Shown: positions 1-11,885 of the stretch, one piece after another
Layout: the number at the start of each line of letters is the position of its first letter
Numbering within the stretch: position 1 is the first letter of the stretch
Source of the DNA: Ananas comosus
Taxonomy: Eukaryota; Streptophyta; Magnoliopsida; Poales; Bromeliaceae
Length of the DNA stretch: 64,000 nucleotides
Direction of reading: 5' to 3'
NCBI RefSeq assembly: GCF_001540865.1
Contig: NC_033642.1
Coordinates: 963,450 to 1,027,449, forward strand
Notes under the pieces: model-generated
Database searches by the model: none
Told to the model about the DNA's origin: nothing
Seen by the model: only the letters and a program-made list of their open reading frames with translations
Made by a program: the position numbers and the translations under genes

Positions 1-3000
1 GAGCCTCTCTCAAGATGTCCTCTCGGATCTCTGAATCCATAGGTACACACAGTCGGTCCCTGTACCGCAGTACTCCCGAACTGTCCACAACAAAGCCCTC
101 GGCCTGTCCCCTCTCAAGCTGCTCTCGAATCCTCGACAAGTGTGGATCCCCACTCTGTTTCTCTCGAATCCTATCTAACAGAGTGGGCTGCAAGATCATA
201 GACATCAATCTCGCAGTAAATCCAGGGGACACTACCTCGAGTCCCAGCCGTCTCAGCTCCTCGAGTAACGGTCTCTGCCGAGTGATCAACATACTCAAGC
301 TCTGCACTGCCTTCCTGCTCAACGCATCTGCCACCACATTCGCCTTGCCGGGATGATACTGGATACTGATGTCATAATCCTTCAGCAACTCCAACCACCG
401 GCGCTGTCTCAAATTCAACTCCTTTTGGGTGAACAGATACTTGAGACTTTTATGATCAGTAAAAATCTCGCAGTGCTCGCCGTACAAGTAATGCCGCCAG
501 AGCTTCAAAGCAAAAACCACCGCGGCAAGCTCCAAGTCATGCGTAGGGTAATTCTTCTCATAATCCTTTAACTGCCGTGAAGCATAAGCAATCACCCTAC
601 CATGCTGCATCAGCACGCAACCAAGTCCACTGTGCGATGCATCACTGTAGATCACAAATCCTTCGCCCATAACAGGAAGGGCAAGGATAGGAGCCGACAT
701 CAACCTCAATCTCAACTCGTCAAAGCTCCTCTGACAGTCGTCGCTCCAGACAAAACGAATCCCCTTCCGCGTCAAGCGCGTGAGGGGTGTGGAAAGCTTC
801 GCAAAGCCTTCCACAAACCGACGGTAATATCCTGCCAGTCCCAGGAAGCTCCGTACCTCAGTAACCGTCGTCGGTCTAGGCCAATCTCGAATCGCCTCAA
901 TCTTCTTCGGGTCCACTGCTACGCCCTCAGCTGAAATCACGTGGCCCAAGAAAGCAACCTCCCGTAGCCAGAACTCGCACTTCTTTAACTTGGCATACAA
1001 CTTCTTCTCGCGCAGAAGCTGTAGCACAATCCTCAAGTGCTCCTCATGCTCAGCATCACTCCGGGAGTAAATCAGGATATCGTCGATGAAGACTACCACA
1101 AACCTATCCAAGAACGGCTTGAACACTCTGTTCATCAAATCCATGAATGCGGCAGGGGCATTCGTCAATCCAAAAGGCATCACCGTGAACTCATAATGCC
1201 CGTACCGAGTCCGAAAAGCCGTCTTGGGAACATCCTCGGCCCTCACCCTCAGCTGGTGGTAACCTGACTGGAGATCAATCTTCGAAAAGACACAAGATCC
1301 TTGCAGCTGATCGAATAGATCATCAATGCGCGGCAGAGGATACTTGTTCTTGATGGTCACTTTATTCAGCTCCCGGTAATCCACACATAACCTGAGCGAA
1401 CCATCCTTCTTCTTTACAAATAACACCGGCGCTCCCCAAGGCGACACACTGGGTCTCACAAACCCTCTATCCATCAGATCCTGAAGTTGCGCCTTTAGCT
1501 CTCTCAGCTCTGCCGGTGCCATCCTGTAAGGTACCTTTGAGATTGGTGCAGTTCCAGGAACTACATCAATCACAAACTCAATCTCCCTCTCCGGCGGCAA
1601 TGTCGTCAACTCAGGGGGAAACACATCCGAAAACTCGCGGACTACTGGGATGTCCTCGAGTCTCGGCGCCGCCGTAGGTACCTCCACAACTGTCGCTAGG
1701 AAAGCGATACACCCACTGCTCAGCATCTGTCGAGCCCTCGCCGAAGATATCCAGGTGGCAAACAGCGTGCTCCTGCAGCCTCTGAAAGTAAACTCCTCCT
1801 GGCCTGGCTCGCGGAACGTCACCGTCCTCGCTCCACAGTCGATCGTAGCATAGTACCGCGCCAGCCAATCCATACCGAGCACTACGTCGAAGTCCTGCAG
1901 CTGCCCTAACACCAACAGGTCTGCGGGCATGATCCAAGAGTCTAACTGCACCGGACAGGACCAACAACACTCTGTAACCTGCAAGACATGGTCGGGGATC
2001 TGCACCTCTCGTGCCTGAGACAACGCTCCTAACTCTAGACCATGCAACAATGCAAATGCTCGGCTAACAAAGGAATGCGATGCACCGGTATCAAAAAGAG
2101 TGCGAACTCTAATGCCAGAAATCAAAGTGATACCTGCCACCACTCGGTCGGCTGCTGAAGAGTCCTCCACCTGAGCTGCATAGACCCTGCCACTCGGAGC
2201 CTGCTGTCGCCGCTCACTCGACCGCGGCACAGACGATCTGTCCTCCTGGCGGTAGCTCGGTGCTGCTCCGTAAGACTGCTGTGGTGCTGGTGGTGCCGAA
2301 GCTGATGACGGTGCTGGAGATGCTGCTCGGGGACAAGCTGCCCTCATGTGTCCCGGCTGACCACATCCGTAGCACCTGCCCTCTCTCTGCTCGCACTGCC
2401 GAGGCCAGTGTGGTCCCCCGCAGATCACACACTGTGGCGTCCTCTGAGTCTGCCCCTGCTGACGGGATCCCCTGGAACGCTGACGCCCCGAAGACCCACG
2501 ACCCTGAGAACGTGATCGTGGAGGTCTCGGCGGACGTCTGCTGCTCGACTGCCCTCCGTCATCTGGAAAGGGGCGCTTCCTGTCCTGACCCTGCCCCACG
2601 GCCTGAGTCCTCTCCTGCAGCGACACCTCACCTCTCTCCACCCATAGGGCCTGCTCTATGGACGCATCCAGGGTCCTCGACCTCTGCGCCCGCACTAACC
2701 TGAAGATGTCCGGTCTCAGCCCCTGCTCGAACATGTATACTCTGTGCGCCTCGTCTCTGGCCGCAAATGGTACACAGTTCAGGAGTCGAGTAAACTCCCG
2801 AACGTACTCCTGCACTGGGCGATCTCCCTGCTGAAGCCTCCTCAAATCCTCCTCGAGCTTCTGCTTCACACTGTTGGGAAAGAACATCCCAAACAGCATT
2901 CCACAGAACTCGTCCCAACTCAGCTGCGCCGCCACTAGCCCCTGGTCTCGCCTCGTCCTCCGCCACCAGTCATGAGCATCACCTGCTAGACAGTGTACTC

Positions 3001-3586
3001 CCAGGGGTACCTGCTCCCCCTCTGGAACGAACAGATCCTCGAATAACTTCTCCATCGCACTGACCCATCCCTCAACAATCCAGGCCTCAGTGCCTCTGCC
3101 ATCGAAGATCGGTGGATCAAATCGGCGAAAACGAGCTAACCTCTCCGTCCACCGCTCCTGCTCGGCCTCAGTCAACGGTACTGGCCCCCTAGCAGGCGCA
3201 ACTGGCGCTACTGGAACTGCTGCCGATGGAGGAACTGCTGCAGCTGGTGCTGTCACTGGAGTAGTCGGGGGTGGAACTGGCGACTCTGGTGCCCTCGGTA
3301 CAGAACTCGGTGGCTGAGCTATCCTCTCACACAACCTCTGCAATAGCTCCCCCTGCTGTCTCGTCACCTCGGTCAGGGCAGCTAACTGTGCACTCAGATC
3401 AGGGGGTGCGCTAGTCTCTGGTCGCGCACTCGGCTCCACAACAGGGGGTACACTCGCCCCCAGTCTGTCACCCTGCTCCTGCCGAGTACTCTGCTCCATC
3501 TGCTCAGATCTCTCAGAAGGTCCAGCATGATCCCGCGCCAACTGGGCACGCTCCCGCAACGACGGTCGACCTCGGCGACGATACAT
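1..3586 (-). CDS. Gag-pol polyprotein, partial (gag, zinc knuckle, protease, RT, RNase H)
   Basis: One continuous minus-strand frame from the Met codon at 3586-3584 (protein starts [13 protein letters not shown]) to the window edge, about 1195 codons. I found no stop by reading; the gag Met and the RT core are in the same phase. Order: gag capsid region (about 3450-2560, with an [13 protein letters not shown] motif), CX2CX4HX4C zinc knuckle near 2380-2330 ([14 protein letters not shown]), aspartic protease with DTGA near 2090, RT from about 1600 to 850 with CVDYRELN and the catalytic motif FIDD near 1080, and RNase H with SDAS near 640, TDHKSLKYL near 450 and ADALSRK near 320. Gag and pol are fused in one frame, as is usual for this group. 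At the same sites element 2 has stops and a 1-base deletion, so this copy is much better preserved. Its integrase lies outside the window. Confidence 0.8.
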   Translation of the reverse strand, partial: MYRRRGRPSLRERAQLARDHAGPSERSEQMEQSTRQEQGDRLGASVPPVVEPSARPETSAPPDLSAQLAALTEVTRQQGELLQRLCERIAQPPSSVPRAPESPVPPPTTPVTAPAAAVPPSAAVPVAPVAPARGPVPLTEAEQERWTERLARFRRFDPPIFDGRGTEAWIVEGWVSAMEKLFEDLFVPEGEQVPLGVHCLAGDAHDWWRRTRRDQGLVAAQLSWDEFCGMLFGMFFPNSVKQKLEEDLRRLQQGDRPVQEYVREFTRLLNCVPFAARDEAHRVYMFEQGLRPDIFRLVRAQRSRTLDASIEQALWVERGEVSLQERTQAVGQGQDRKRPFPDDGGQSSSRRPPRPPRSRSQGRGSSGRQRSRGSRQQGQTQRTPQCVICGGPHWPRQCEQREGRCYGCGQPGHMRAACPRAASPAPSSASAPPAPQQSYGAAPSYRQEDRSSVPRSSERRQQAPSGRVYAAQVEDSSAADRVVAGITLISGIRVRTLFDTGASHSFVSRAFALLHGLELGALSQAREVQIPDHVLQVTECCWSCPVQLDSWIMPADLLVLGQLQDFDVVLGMDWLARYYATIDCGARTVTFREPGQEEFTFRGCRSTLFATWISSARARQMLSSGCIAFLATVVEVPTAAPRLEDIPVVREFSDVFPPELTTLPPEREIEFVIDVVPGTAPISKVPYRMAPAELRELKAQLQDLMDRGFVRPSVSPWGAPVLFVKKKDGSLRLCVDYRELNKVTIKNKYPLPRIDDLFDQLQGSCVFSKIDLQSGYHQLRVRAEDVPKTAFRTRYGHYEFTVMPFGLTNAPAAFMDLMNRVFKPFLDRFVVVFIDDILIYSRSDAEHEEHLRIVLQLLREKKLYAKLKKCEFWLREVAFLGHVISAEGVAVDPKKIEAIRDWPRPTTVTEVRSFLGLAGYYRRFVEGFAKLSTPLTRLTRKGIRFVWSDDCQRSFDELRLRLMSAPILALPVMGEGFVIYSDASHSGLGCVLMQHGRVIAYASRQLKDYEKNYPTHDLELAAVVFALKLWRHYLYGEHCEIFTDHKSLKYLFTQKELNLRQRRWLELLKDYDISIQYHPGKANVVADALSRKAVQSLSMLITRQRPLLEELRRLGLEVVSPGFTARLMSMILQPTLLDRIREKQSGDPHLSRIREQLERGQAEGFVVDSSGVLRYRDRLCVPMDSEIREDILREA

Positions 3587-3865
3587 AGCTGAAAGGAACA
3601 AATCGGGGTCAGATACAACAAAACACTCTCGACCCAATCAAACGAAAGTCTAGAAGGCGGTCCCTGTTTCCCTCCAAAATTATGTCGTCTGCAGCCAACA
3701 TAATTTCTCAGGCCGAAACAGAAACTCCTTCAGTCACTCACTCTGCTCTAAGAGGAGTTAGAACAAATAATCATTGACTTTCGCAATAAAATTACGCCTC
3801 TCACGTCTTGCTTCCCTAAGGTTTGCCAAACTTAGGTTTCCTAGGTCCCCACGACCTACAGCAAA

Positions 3866-3877
3866 GCTCTGATACCA
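3866..3877 (-). other. Primer binding site of element 1
   Basis: The minus strand reads TGGTATCAGAGC, complementary to the 3' end of plant initiator Met tRNA. It lies 8 bases inside the LTR boundary at 3886. Confidence 0.9.
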
Positions 3878-5979
3878 ACTTAATCTGTCACGCCCCGGAT
3901 TACACTTTCCCCGGGCACGCCGACAAATCCGCCGTATACAAAGGAATTTTCCCTGTATACGAAGCGATAGCTGTACCTGTAAATCAAACACTACTACGAA
4001 CAGTAGTAGAGAGCTGCTAGAGAAAACAGAAGCTAAACAAACTGAGTTTCATATACATAGTCCAAATCCAAAATACAAAGCTACTCGCACTGGCGAGTTA
4101 AGTCCACTATGTACATAAACTCGAAACAAAACATCTACCTGCAGTAGGGGCACCTCTAGCTCAGCACGTCGGGTAGGGCTCTAACTCGCGACGCCCTTAC
4201 CTCGATCCTGATCCGCGGAAGGCGCAGCAGCCGAAACCTGTGGCTCTGCAAAACGGGGGTAACAACTGGGCGTGAGAACTACTATAAAAACAAGTAGTCC
4301 TCAGTGGGTACCGCCCAAAACAACATCGGTCCACCCACTAAGTCTACAGGAGGGAGCAAGAATAGTAGGAAAAGCAGGAAACAAACTCAACCGCTACAAA
4401 TCACTATACTATCATGCTCTACACTAACCAACTGTAGGAAATGTCAAATCTGACCCAATCCAATCGGGACTGTAGACATACCCGTCCCTGGGACTGTGAA
4501 CACACCCGTCCCTGCCCCGTTGCGACTATCGGGCTCTATCCACACTAACTGGTCCGTGGAGAGCAAGTCCAACTGGCATGAGCGACACCAACGCAAAAGC
4601 ACAAGCCTGACTCCGGAGTGGCACTCGTGGGCGCTACCCAACCGAGTATGCAGCGTATCTCTGTCGAGCTCAATCAGGCTCCAACTAGCCAAAGTCAAGT
4701 AATCGACTTAAACTGGTCTAACAACCAACAGGTAACGTGCCCTCGGCACAATCTGACGCCAAAAAGGCGATACGGTCCACCGTCAACTCTGACGGCACCC
4801 AACAGTCCGAAACGGCCTGAACGACCCTGCAAAAATTCACTCGGCGAACCAGCACGAGTGTAAATACATTCTAAACTACCCAAGGTATCCATTGCACTGA
4901 CTCGGCAACGATACAATCGAACACGGCTCCTAGAGCTAAATCTGGTAGTTTAAGCATATGACGGGTCAAAACGCAGGTTTTCTCCTAAGTCAAATTTCAA
5001 GTCCAACATGTATAATTTAAATATTCATTTCAGCATGCTTCTACATTCATATTACATTCAAAATGCTAATCGATGAATTAAAGCATGATTTACAACACTC
5101 GAACTATACACGTTGACTAACATGCACTTAGGAGCGAAACCGATGAAACACCCACCTCTAATGCAATTCCTGGCAGCAATAGGGTCTCGGATCCTCAAGC
5201 AACACTGCTGGAAACCTCTTCAAACCAGCAACAAAGCCCCTTAAGATCTGGATTTACAATGCACCCAAAAATCCAATAAAAATCATCAAAATCCACAATT
5301 CAGTCCAAGTACACAGCAGCAGAGAAGAGAAGGGTTTCGACCAAGCTAACCTTCACCAAAATCCACAAGTAAGGACTTCGTGGATTCTTCTCGCAGTCCC
5401 GAAACCAACGAATCAAGTCTCGACGAAATCCGATGCTCCTACGTCGAGTACGAGCTGAAATACTAACAGTCGACGATGAATTTCAGCAAAACAGCATTTA
5501 AGCTTAAATATCTCAATTCCAATGTCAAAACTCACCAAACGAACTCCAAATCAGGTGGAGAGGGTCCCAATTCCAGTACTGGGTGATAGGGAAAATAACT
5601 CAACTCCACAAAGCCCCTGCTTCCCAAGTTCACCCCAAGAAAACATCAAAAATTGGCAAATTCTGTCCAAAGCAACAACAGCAGAGGAAAACCTGAGTTC
5701 GACTGAGCTAACCTTCACCAAATTCTGCAAATTAGGGCTTCGTGGATTCCTCTGGAAGTCAAGAATCCAGCAAACCAAGTTTCGTTGAAATCCGACCTTC
5801 CTACGTCACGCACGAGCCAAAACACTGGAGGTCGTCGCTGAAGAACTGCAAAATCAGCACCTTGCAATTCTTGGAGAGGTGGATCTTGATGCAAATTGGA
5901 AAGATTTGAGGGATTTGGGAGTAAAATCTAAGTCCTCTGTGAAGAACAGGTAAAAGAGCTCAAAGGGGGCGCTTCTCAG

Positions 5980-5990
5980 CTATTTATAGG
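5980..5990 (-). promoter_or_regulatory. Putative TATA box of element 1 LTR
   Basis: The minus strand reads CCTATAAATAG. It lies downstream, in element orientation, of the palindrome array at 6057-6340, as expected for U3 upstream sequences feeding a core promoter. Confidence 0.55.
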
Positions 5991-6056
5991 CTGCTGGATA
6001 GATCAGATAAGCCCCAGGAAAAATAGCCGCAATCCAGTGCCCCTGCAGAAACGGGC

Positions 6057-6340
6057 GTTTCTGGGCGCCCGGAACCATGTTCTGGGCGACCAGAACATCC
6101 GGCCTGCACAAAATGGGCCCCTCGGACTCTCCGCCCGCGGTGTGCTGCGCCCGTAAACGGCACCGGCGGAACTCACCTACCGCCCTGCCACGCGTCGAAG
6201 CAAGCGATATTCACGAGGTGAAATTTCTGGACCCACTTCTGGGCGCCCGGAACATGGGATCCGAATTGGCTTCCAGTTTCAATTAAAATCAACACTCGTT
6301 TCTGGGCGACCCTAACAATGTTCTGGGCGCCCGAATCTGG
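6057..6340 (-). repeat. Array of five GGGCGCCC-type palindromes in U3
   Basis: Five copies of TTCTGGGCG(C/A)CC(C/A)GGAAC-like units start near 6057, 6078, 6235, 6300 and 6321. The best copies are near-perfect 16-bp palindromes around GGGCGCCC. They lie 70-350 bp upstream of the TATA box in element orientation. Confidence 0.7.
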
Positions 6341-6525
6341 CAAAACTTCAGTTTTGCTTATTTGAGTGCGCCGAGTCCAATTCTGCATCCAATTCGTGCA
6401 GAATTGACTCCGACTCAGTCCGACACTCTCCAGAGATGTCGACCAGCCTATAATACTGAAGCCAATCCTATCCAAAGCTCAGGAACACTACAAATGCGGG
6501 GGATGTGCTGGTGAGGGTGAGGGTG

Positions 6526-8513
6526 TGTCACGCCCCGGATTACACATTTCCCCGGGCACGCCGACAAATCTGCCGTATACAAAGAAAATTTTTCTGTATA
6601 CGAAGCGATAGCTGTACCTGTAAACAAATTCAAGCTACAACTAGTAGTATAGAGCTGCTAAACTGAACTGAATATAAATAAACGTCAAGTTTACTATACA
6701 TACAAAGTTCCTCGGATACAACATCTCTCGCTCCAGCGAGTAGCAAACATAAGTATGTACATGAACCCAAAAACTAAAACTACCTGTAGCTGGTACTCCT
6801 CTAGTACTGCAACCAGGGAAGGGATCTAGCTTGTGACTCCCTTTTCATGATCAGTATCAGCAACAGCAGCAGTCGCAGACGAAAGCTCTGCAAAAAGGGG
6901 TCAACAACTGGGTGTGAGAACTATTGCAAACAGAAGTAGTCTTCAATGGGTACTACTATCGACTTCAACGGCTCACCCACTAAATCTACAGAAAGTATGC
7001 TCAAGGATAGTAAAGGAAGCTGAAAAAACTCTATAGCTATATGCCACTATACTATCGCTAACCAACACTAGCTATCTGTAGATATAAAAATGCAATCTCT
7101 GACCCAATCTCACTGGGGACTGTGAACGCACCCGTCCCGTCTGTCGAAGCTACACCAACCACCACCACGCTGGGTTGTCCGCGGAGAGCGAGTCCAACCA
7201 GGACACAACGATAACAACCCAAACGCACAAAGCCCGACTCCGGAGTGGCACTTGTGGGCGCTACCCAACCGAGTATGCAAGTGTGTCTCTGCCGAGCTTA
7301 ATCAGGCTCTCACAGGCTATAATCAAAGTAAATGGGTCAACTGGTCTAACAACCAAAACTCACGTGCCCATGGCATAATCTGATGCAAAAACAACAATCT
7401 GATTCCACCGTCAACCGCGACGGCAGCCGACAGTCCGAAACAGTTTACACACTACTGTAAAATAAGCTTGACATCCCAACACGAGCGTAAACTCATCCTA
7501 CACTAATTTGGATATCCACCGCATATAAACAGCAGTGATATAAAAGAACCACAGCGCCTAAAGTTATCCGAGTATCAAATGCGCACTAACATCGTGGATA
7601 CAAAGCGCAACAGCTTCAGAAGCTATCTGAGTATCAAATGCGCACTAACAGCGTGGATACAAAGCGCAACAGCTTCAGAAACTATCTAAGTATCAAATGC
7701 GCACTAACAGCGTGGATACAAGGGGCAATAGCTTCTGAAGCTAAATCTGGTAATTTTTCAGAAAATGACAGTGTAGGATCTATATATTTTCTCCTAAGTC
7801 AATTCCAAGTCCAACATGTAAAATTAAACTACTAGCTTAACTCCAAATTCAGATTTAAATACTAATCCATAAATTCGAGTACTAGCAAGAAGATAAACGA
7901 ATGATACATGTCGACAATTGCTAAAACTTAAGAGGTATTCCGACGATTTTGATAAACTCCAACCCACCTAGAAAAGCTAATCCAATGACGGCGAGAAGTC
8001 GGAAGGAGAGGAAAACACGCGCTTGCCCGGCCTCTAACGGCGCTACCATAACGCACGCACACTGGAACGGCCCTCCGAAACGACGTCGAAAATCTCCTGA
8101 GCTCGAGTCGCGCTCTCTACCATGCACTCGATCAAATTAGAGAGAAAAGGAGAAGCTCTCAGCTAATTAAGTTGATAAGTATATGGAAGCTTAGATGGCA
8201 ATCTTATCCAACAACATAATGACAATAGTACCCTCACCAACTCAAAAAAAATAGTTGGAGTACTGGTACCCAATTTGGTTACCGTTACTCGACCTCTCAG
8301 TCCACAAGCTCACACACAGGGTACCAGTACTCAATACTGAAAACCTGTACTTTGCATATTTAAATGTCAAAACTCTGCTCTCGCGTCGCACTAAGTCCGT
8401 TTTGCATCCATTTCGTGCCAAAACGATTCCGACTTGTCTCGACAATTTTCAGATGTGTCGACAAGCCTCAGATGCTAAAATCCCACAGGCAATCAAACAC
8501 CAAGGATACTATA
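6526..8513 (-). repeat. Solo LTR, same superfamily as element 1 (1988 bp)
   Basis: Starts TGTCACGCCCCGGATTACAC and ends GGATACTATA, where the expected terminal CA has become TA. The flanks are GGGTG (6521-6525) and GGGTG (8514-8518), a 5-bp target duplication, and no internal region is present. It is therefore a solo LTR formed by LTR-LTR recombination. It is distinct from the element 1 LTR: the U3 region near 8260-8330 carries GAGTACTGGTACC-like repeats. Confidence 0.8.
7563..7739. repeat. 59-bp tandem repeat, three copies
   Basis: The string AGTATCAAATGCGCACTAAC recurs at 7571, 7630 and 7689, a 59-bp period. The array lies inside the solo LTR. Confidence 0.85.
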
Positions 8514-8518
8514 GGGTG

Positions 8519-9195
8519 AGCCAGACAGAGGCAAGGCGGGCCGCCACCACCCTCTTAGGAGAGAGAAAAAAAGAACGAGAGGTAAAAAAAAAAGAGAGAG
8601 AGAAAAGAGAACATGGGTATTTTGGTGAGTTTTCTGAAAATTCGGCCAAAATCAGCAAAATTCAAAAAGACGGTTTACTTTTGAAAAAGCTCAAAACTAG
8701 TAGATTTTTTATACAAATTGGCCTAGTTTAATTTCTTTTTTACTTTTTTTTTTTTAAAGGCGACATAAATAGTGTTAGGAAGAAGGTGGTCCTCATTTTA
8801 GGATCTCCATCTAGGGGGTATTTTGTTGTACATTAAATCGTAAAAAATATAATTTATCATCAAAAAAAAATTTGGTGGAAAAGAAGTTCGACGTTTCGTA
8901 GTATTTGATTTGTCAGAAAAAAAATAATTTTTCATTAACATTTGTTTGGCTGAAAGAAAAAAGTCCACATTTTTTTTTTGTTTGGTAGAAAAAAATAAAT
9001 GAAAAAAATTTTAAATGGCTTGAGTTTTCGTTTTCCATAGAAAATTGATGGAAAATGAAAAACACTCTTTTTCCTCAAATATGTAAAAATAGATTTTCGA
9101 AAAATAATTTTACGACTAAGGAAACACACAAAAAATAATTTTTCTGATCAAAAAATAATTTTCGATACATTTTGTGGGTAACCAAACGCCTTCTT
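8519..9195. other. Intergenic, AT-rich, no gene seen
   Basis: Homopolymer-rich sequence. The segment 8759-8806 (CATAAATAGTG...CTCCTCATTTTA) resembles 21182-21230 on the other side of element 2. The end near 9180 (ACCAAACGCC) looks like a decayed MITE terminus. Confidence 0.4.
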
Positions 9196-9610
9196 AAGGG
9201 CATGTTTATGTCACCGAAGTTGGAGTTTGGGTTGAAGAGAACTTTGGGTTGATGTGGAGTTCGATAAAAACTATTTCTTCCTTATTGTATATTTTATAAC
9301 TATGTAAGTGAAGTTTTTTTAGTTCTGGTATTTGTTTGGCATAAAGTGAATAATGTAAAACTTTAATTTATGTATAAATAATAAATAACTTAAGAACTAA
9401 TAAATTATAATATAGTAAATAAAATAATATAATTATACTACTACATAATTAAAAAATTTAATTTAAAACAACTAAATTTTTTTATATATAAATAATAATA
9501 ATACAACAATAATTATAAAATAAAAAAATATATAAATACTTAATTAATCAATTTTCATCGTATTTTAAATGTACAAACTAAATAAAAGAAATACTAAATC
9601 TTAACTAATC
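9196..9610. mobile_element. Left part of a possible MITE split by element 2
   Basis: Begins GGGCATGTTTATGTCACC. The region right of element 2 ends CCCAAACAAACAGGCC at about 21172, which is a plausible inverted partner. The final 45 bp (9546-9590) resemble 20883-20926 across the insertion. TIRs are imperfect and no target duplication is clear. Confidence 0.3.
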
Positions 9611-11839
9611 TGTCACGCCTCGGATTACTCGTTTCCCGGGCGCGCCGACAAATCCGCCGTATACAAAGAAATTTTTCCTGTATGCGAAGCGATAGCTGCA
9701 CCTGTAAATCATACAATACTACAGACAGTAGTATAGAGCTGCTAGAAGAACGAGTAATAAAACAAACCGTGTTCCATATACATACGCCAAATCCAAGGTA
9801 TAAAACCACTCGCACTGGCGAGTTAAATAGAAGTATGTACATGAACTGGAACCAAAAACAACAACCTGCTGTAGGGCACCTCTAGCTCGGCTCATCGGGT
9901 AGGGCTTTAACTCGCGACGCCCTTGCCTCGATCCTAATCAGCAACAGCAGCAGCCGAAGACGACGGCTCTGCAAAAATGGGGTAACAGTAGGGCGTGAGA
10001 ACTACTATAAAACAAGTAGTCCTCAGTTGGTGCCGCCCTCAACATCATCGGTCCACCCATTAAGTCTATAGAAGGGAGCAAAGGTAATAATAAATGCTGG
10101 AATAAAATCTACAACTACCAATTATTACACTATCATGCTCTAAGCTAACCTATTGTAGAAATATCAATTCTGACCCAATCTCCTTAGGGGCTGTAAACAT
10201 ACCCGTCCTAGGGACTGTGAAACACCCATCCTGCCCAGTTAAGACTATCCAGCTACCTCCACACTAACCAGTCCGTGGAGAGCAAGTCTAACCGGCATGC
10301 ACGGCACCAACGCGAAAGCACAGCTCCCGTCTCCGGAGTGGCACTCGTGGGAGCTACCCAACCGAGTATGCAGCGTATCTCTGTCGAGCTCAATCAGGCT
10401 CTCTCAAGCCAAAGTCCAAGTAACCGACACTAACTGATCTAATAACCAACAGTCACGTGCCCTCGGCACAATCCGATGCGAAAAAGGCGATATAGATCCA
10501 CAGCCACCCCCGACGGCACCCGACAGTCTGGAACAGCCTGAACGCTACTGTAAAAATATACTCGGCATCCGAGCACGAGCGTAACAGAAAGCTAAACTAT
10601 CTGGGGTATCCGTCGCCTCGATACTGCGACGATACAAAATTACAATGGCTTCTAGAGCTAAATCAGGTGGTGTAAACAGGTGACATGTACAAATCGCTGA
10701 TTTTCTCCTAAGTCAATTTCCAAGTCCAACATGTATATTTCAGGTTTACTAATCATGCCCTCCATGCTGATTTTATCCATGATATAATCAACGAAAATGA
10801 GCTACAACATGATTTACAAAAACTGAAAATCATACATGTCGACAAATACTGTGCTTAGGAATAAACCGATGTAACCCACCTCAAAAGCTAATCCCCGGCA
10901 GCGAAGAGAGTTACCGGAGTCCCTGGCAAGCTCGGCCGCAACCCACTGAACCAGCAACTACAACTCTCCAAGGATCTAGGCATAGAAACCCACAATAACC
11001 ATTAATTCTGCCTAAAACCACAGCAGCAGAGAAAAATAGGATTTCAACCAAGCTAATCTTCACCAAAATCAGAAATCTTGGGCTTTATGGATTCCTCTCG
11101 AAGTCCTGAATCTAACGAACCGAGTTTCGTCGCGATCCGACACTCCTACATCGCGTACGAATCGAAACGCCGACGGTCAACGACGAAATTCTGCAAAACA
11201 GTATCCTTGAGCTTGAAGTAGTACGAACTTGCAACGGTTGGAGGAATTGACGAACATCTCACCTCAATCGCTGTCCCAACTCTGGCGCGACGTTGAGAAC
11301 AGCGAAAATCCACGCTCGCCCGGCCTCCTCTCGATGCTAAGGCAACAAACACGTACTCCAACGGCACCGGAGCGAGATGTCGACGTCGAATCCGAGCTAC
11401 GCGGCACAGCACTCCCCCTCGAGCTTCCCCTTGCTCGGCCGATGTCAGAGAGAGAGATGGAGAAGCCAGAAATCTCTCTCTCAGCTCTACACCAACCTAT
11501 ATAGAGAGGGAGGAGGTTGGGTGATACAAACGAGGCATGGAAAGACCAAACTGCCCTCCTACCTACCCTGGCGTACCGGTACACGGGCCCCCGTACCGGT
11601 ACAAAGGCCAACCCGAGAGCAAGCTGCGCGAAGCCCTGTGCAGTGTACCGGTACACCGTGATAGCTGTACCGGTACAGCAAGCAAAAAATAGCTATTTGC
11701 ATATTTTCTTGCTAAATGCTGCTCTCGCGTCACATAGAGTCCGTTTTGCATCTATTTTGCGCCAATGCGACTCAGACTTGTCCCGACACTCTTCAGAGCT
11801 GTCGACAAGCCTTAACTGCTGTACACCAGAGATCTCACA
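9611..11839 (-). repeat. 3' LTR of element 2 (2229 bp)
   Basis: TG...CA ends. On the minus strand a TATA-like CTATATAG is at 11498-11505. Upstream of it are four perfect GTACCGGTAC palindromes (11573-11582, 11593-11602, 11645-11654, 11667-11676). The positions aligning with 18239-19666 appear identical to that part of the 5' LTR, while the first about 630 bp differ at scattered sites. Confidence 0.9.
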
Positions 11840-11850
11840 TCCTCCCCCAC
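11840..11850 (-). other. Polypurine tract of element 2
   Basis: The minus strand reads GTGGGGGAGGA immediately before the 3' LTR. This is the usual plus-strand priming site. Confidence 0.8.
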
Positions 11851-11885
11851 TACAAAAAGTTTCGCCCTTGAAACTTAAACATACC

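Larger units (their letters stand above)
1..6492 (-). mobile_element. Element 1: Ty3/gypsy (Tekay/Del-type chromovirus), 3' part beyond window
   Basis: Minus-strand LTR retrotransposon. Reading right to left, it has a 5' LTR (3886-6492), a primer binding site complementary to initiator Met tRNA, and a gag-protease-RT-RNase H frame that leaves the window at position 1 just before the integrase zinc domain. Integrase and 3' LTR are outside the window. The internal region closely matches element 2, whose integrase ends in a chromodomain, so placement in the Tekay/Del group is inferred by similarity. The base after the LTR end is followed by AATGC; a target duplication cannot be checked. Confidence 0.9.
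3886..6492 (-). repeat. 5' LTR of element 1 (2607 bp)
   Basis: Begins TGTCACGCCCCGGATTAC on the plus strand and ends ...AACACTACA, giving the TG...CA ends. It shares the start, the conserved segment around 4250-4330 and the end region with the LTRs at 6526, 9611 and 17613. It is longer than those copies, partly because of an internal duplication of about 220 bp (5284-5505 and 5645-5865, offset about 360). On the minus strand CCTATAAATAG at 5980-5990 is a good TATA box for the LTR promoter. Confidence 0.85.

Noticed and set aside
15..934. Plus-strand frames in the left 1 kb
   Set aside because: They are shadows of the minus-strand RT/RNase H frame, which shows clear motifs.
1611..2966. Several minus-strand frames of 68-119 codons in element 1
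   Set aside because: They are in the wrong phase relative to the gag-pol frame fixed by the zinc knuckle, DTGA and RT motifs.
7563..7739. A CRISPR-like array
   Set aside because: The units are contiguous tandem copies without unique spacers, in a plant LTR.
8255..8731. A 158-codon plus-strand frame
   Set aside because: It starts in the solo LTR and crosses its end into low-complexity Lys/Glu/Arg sequence.
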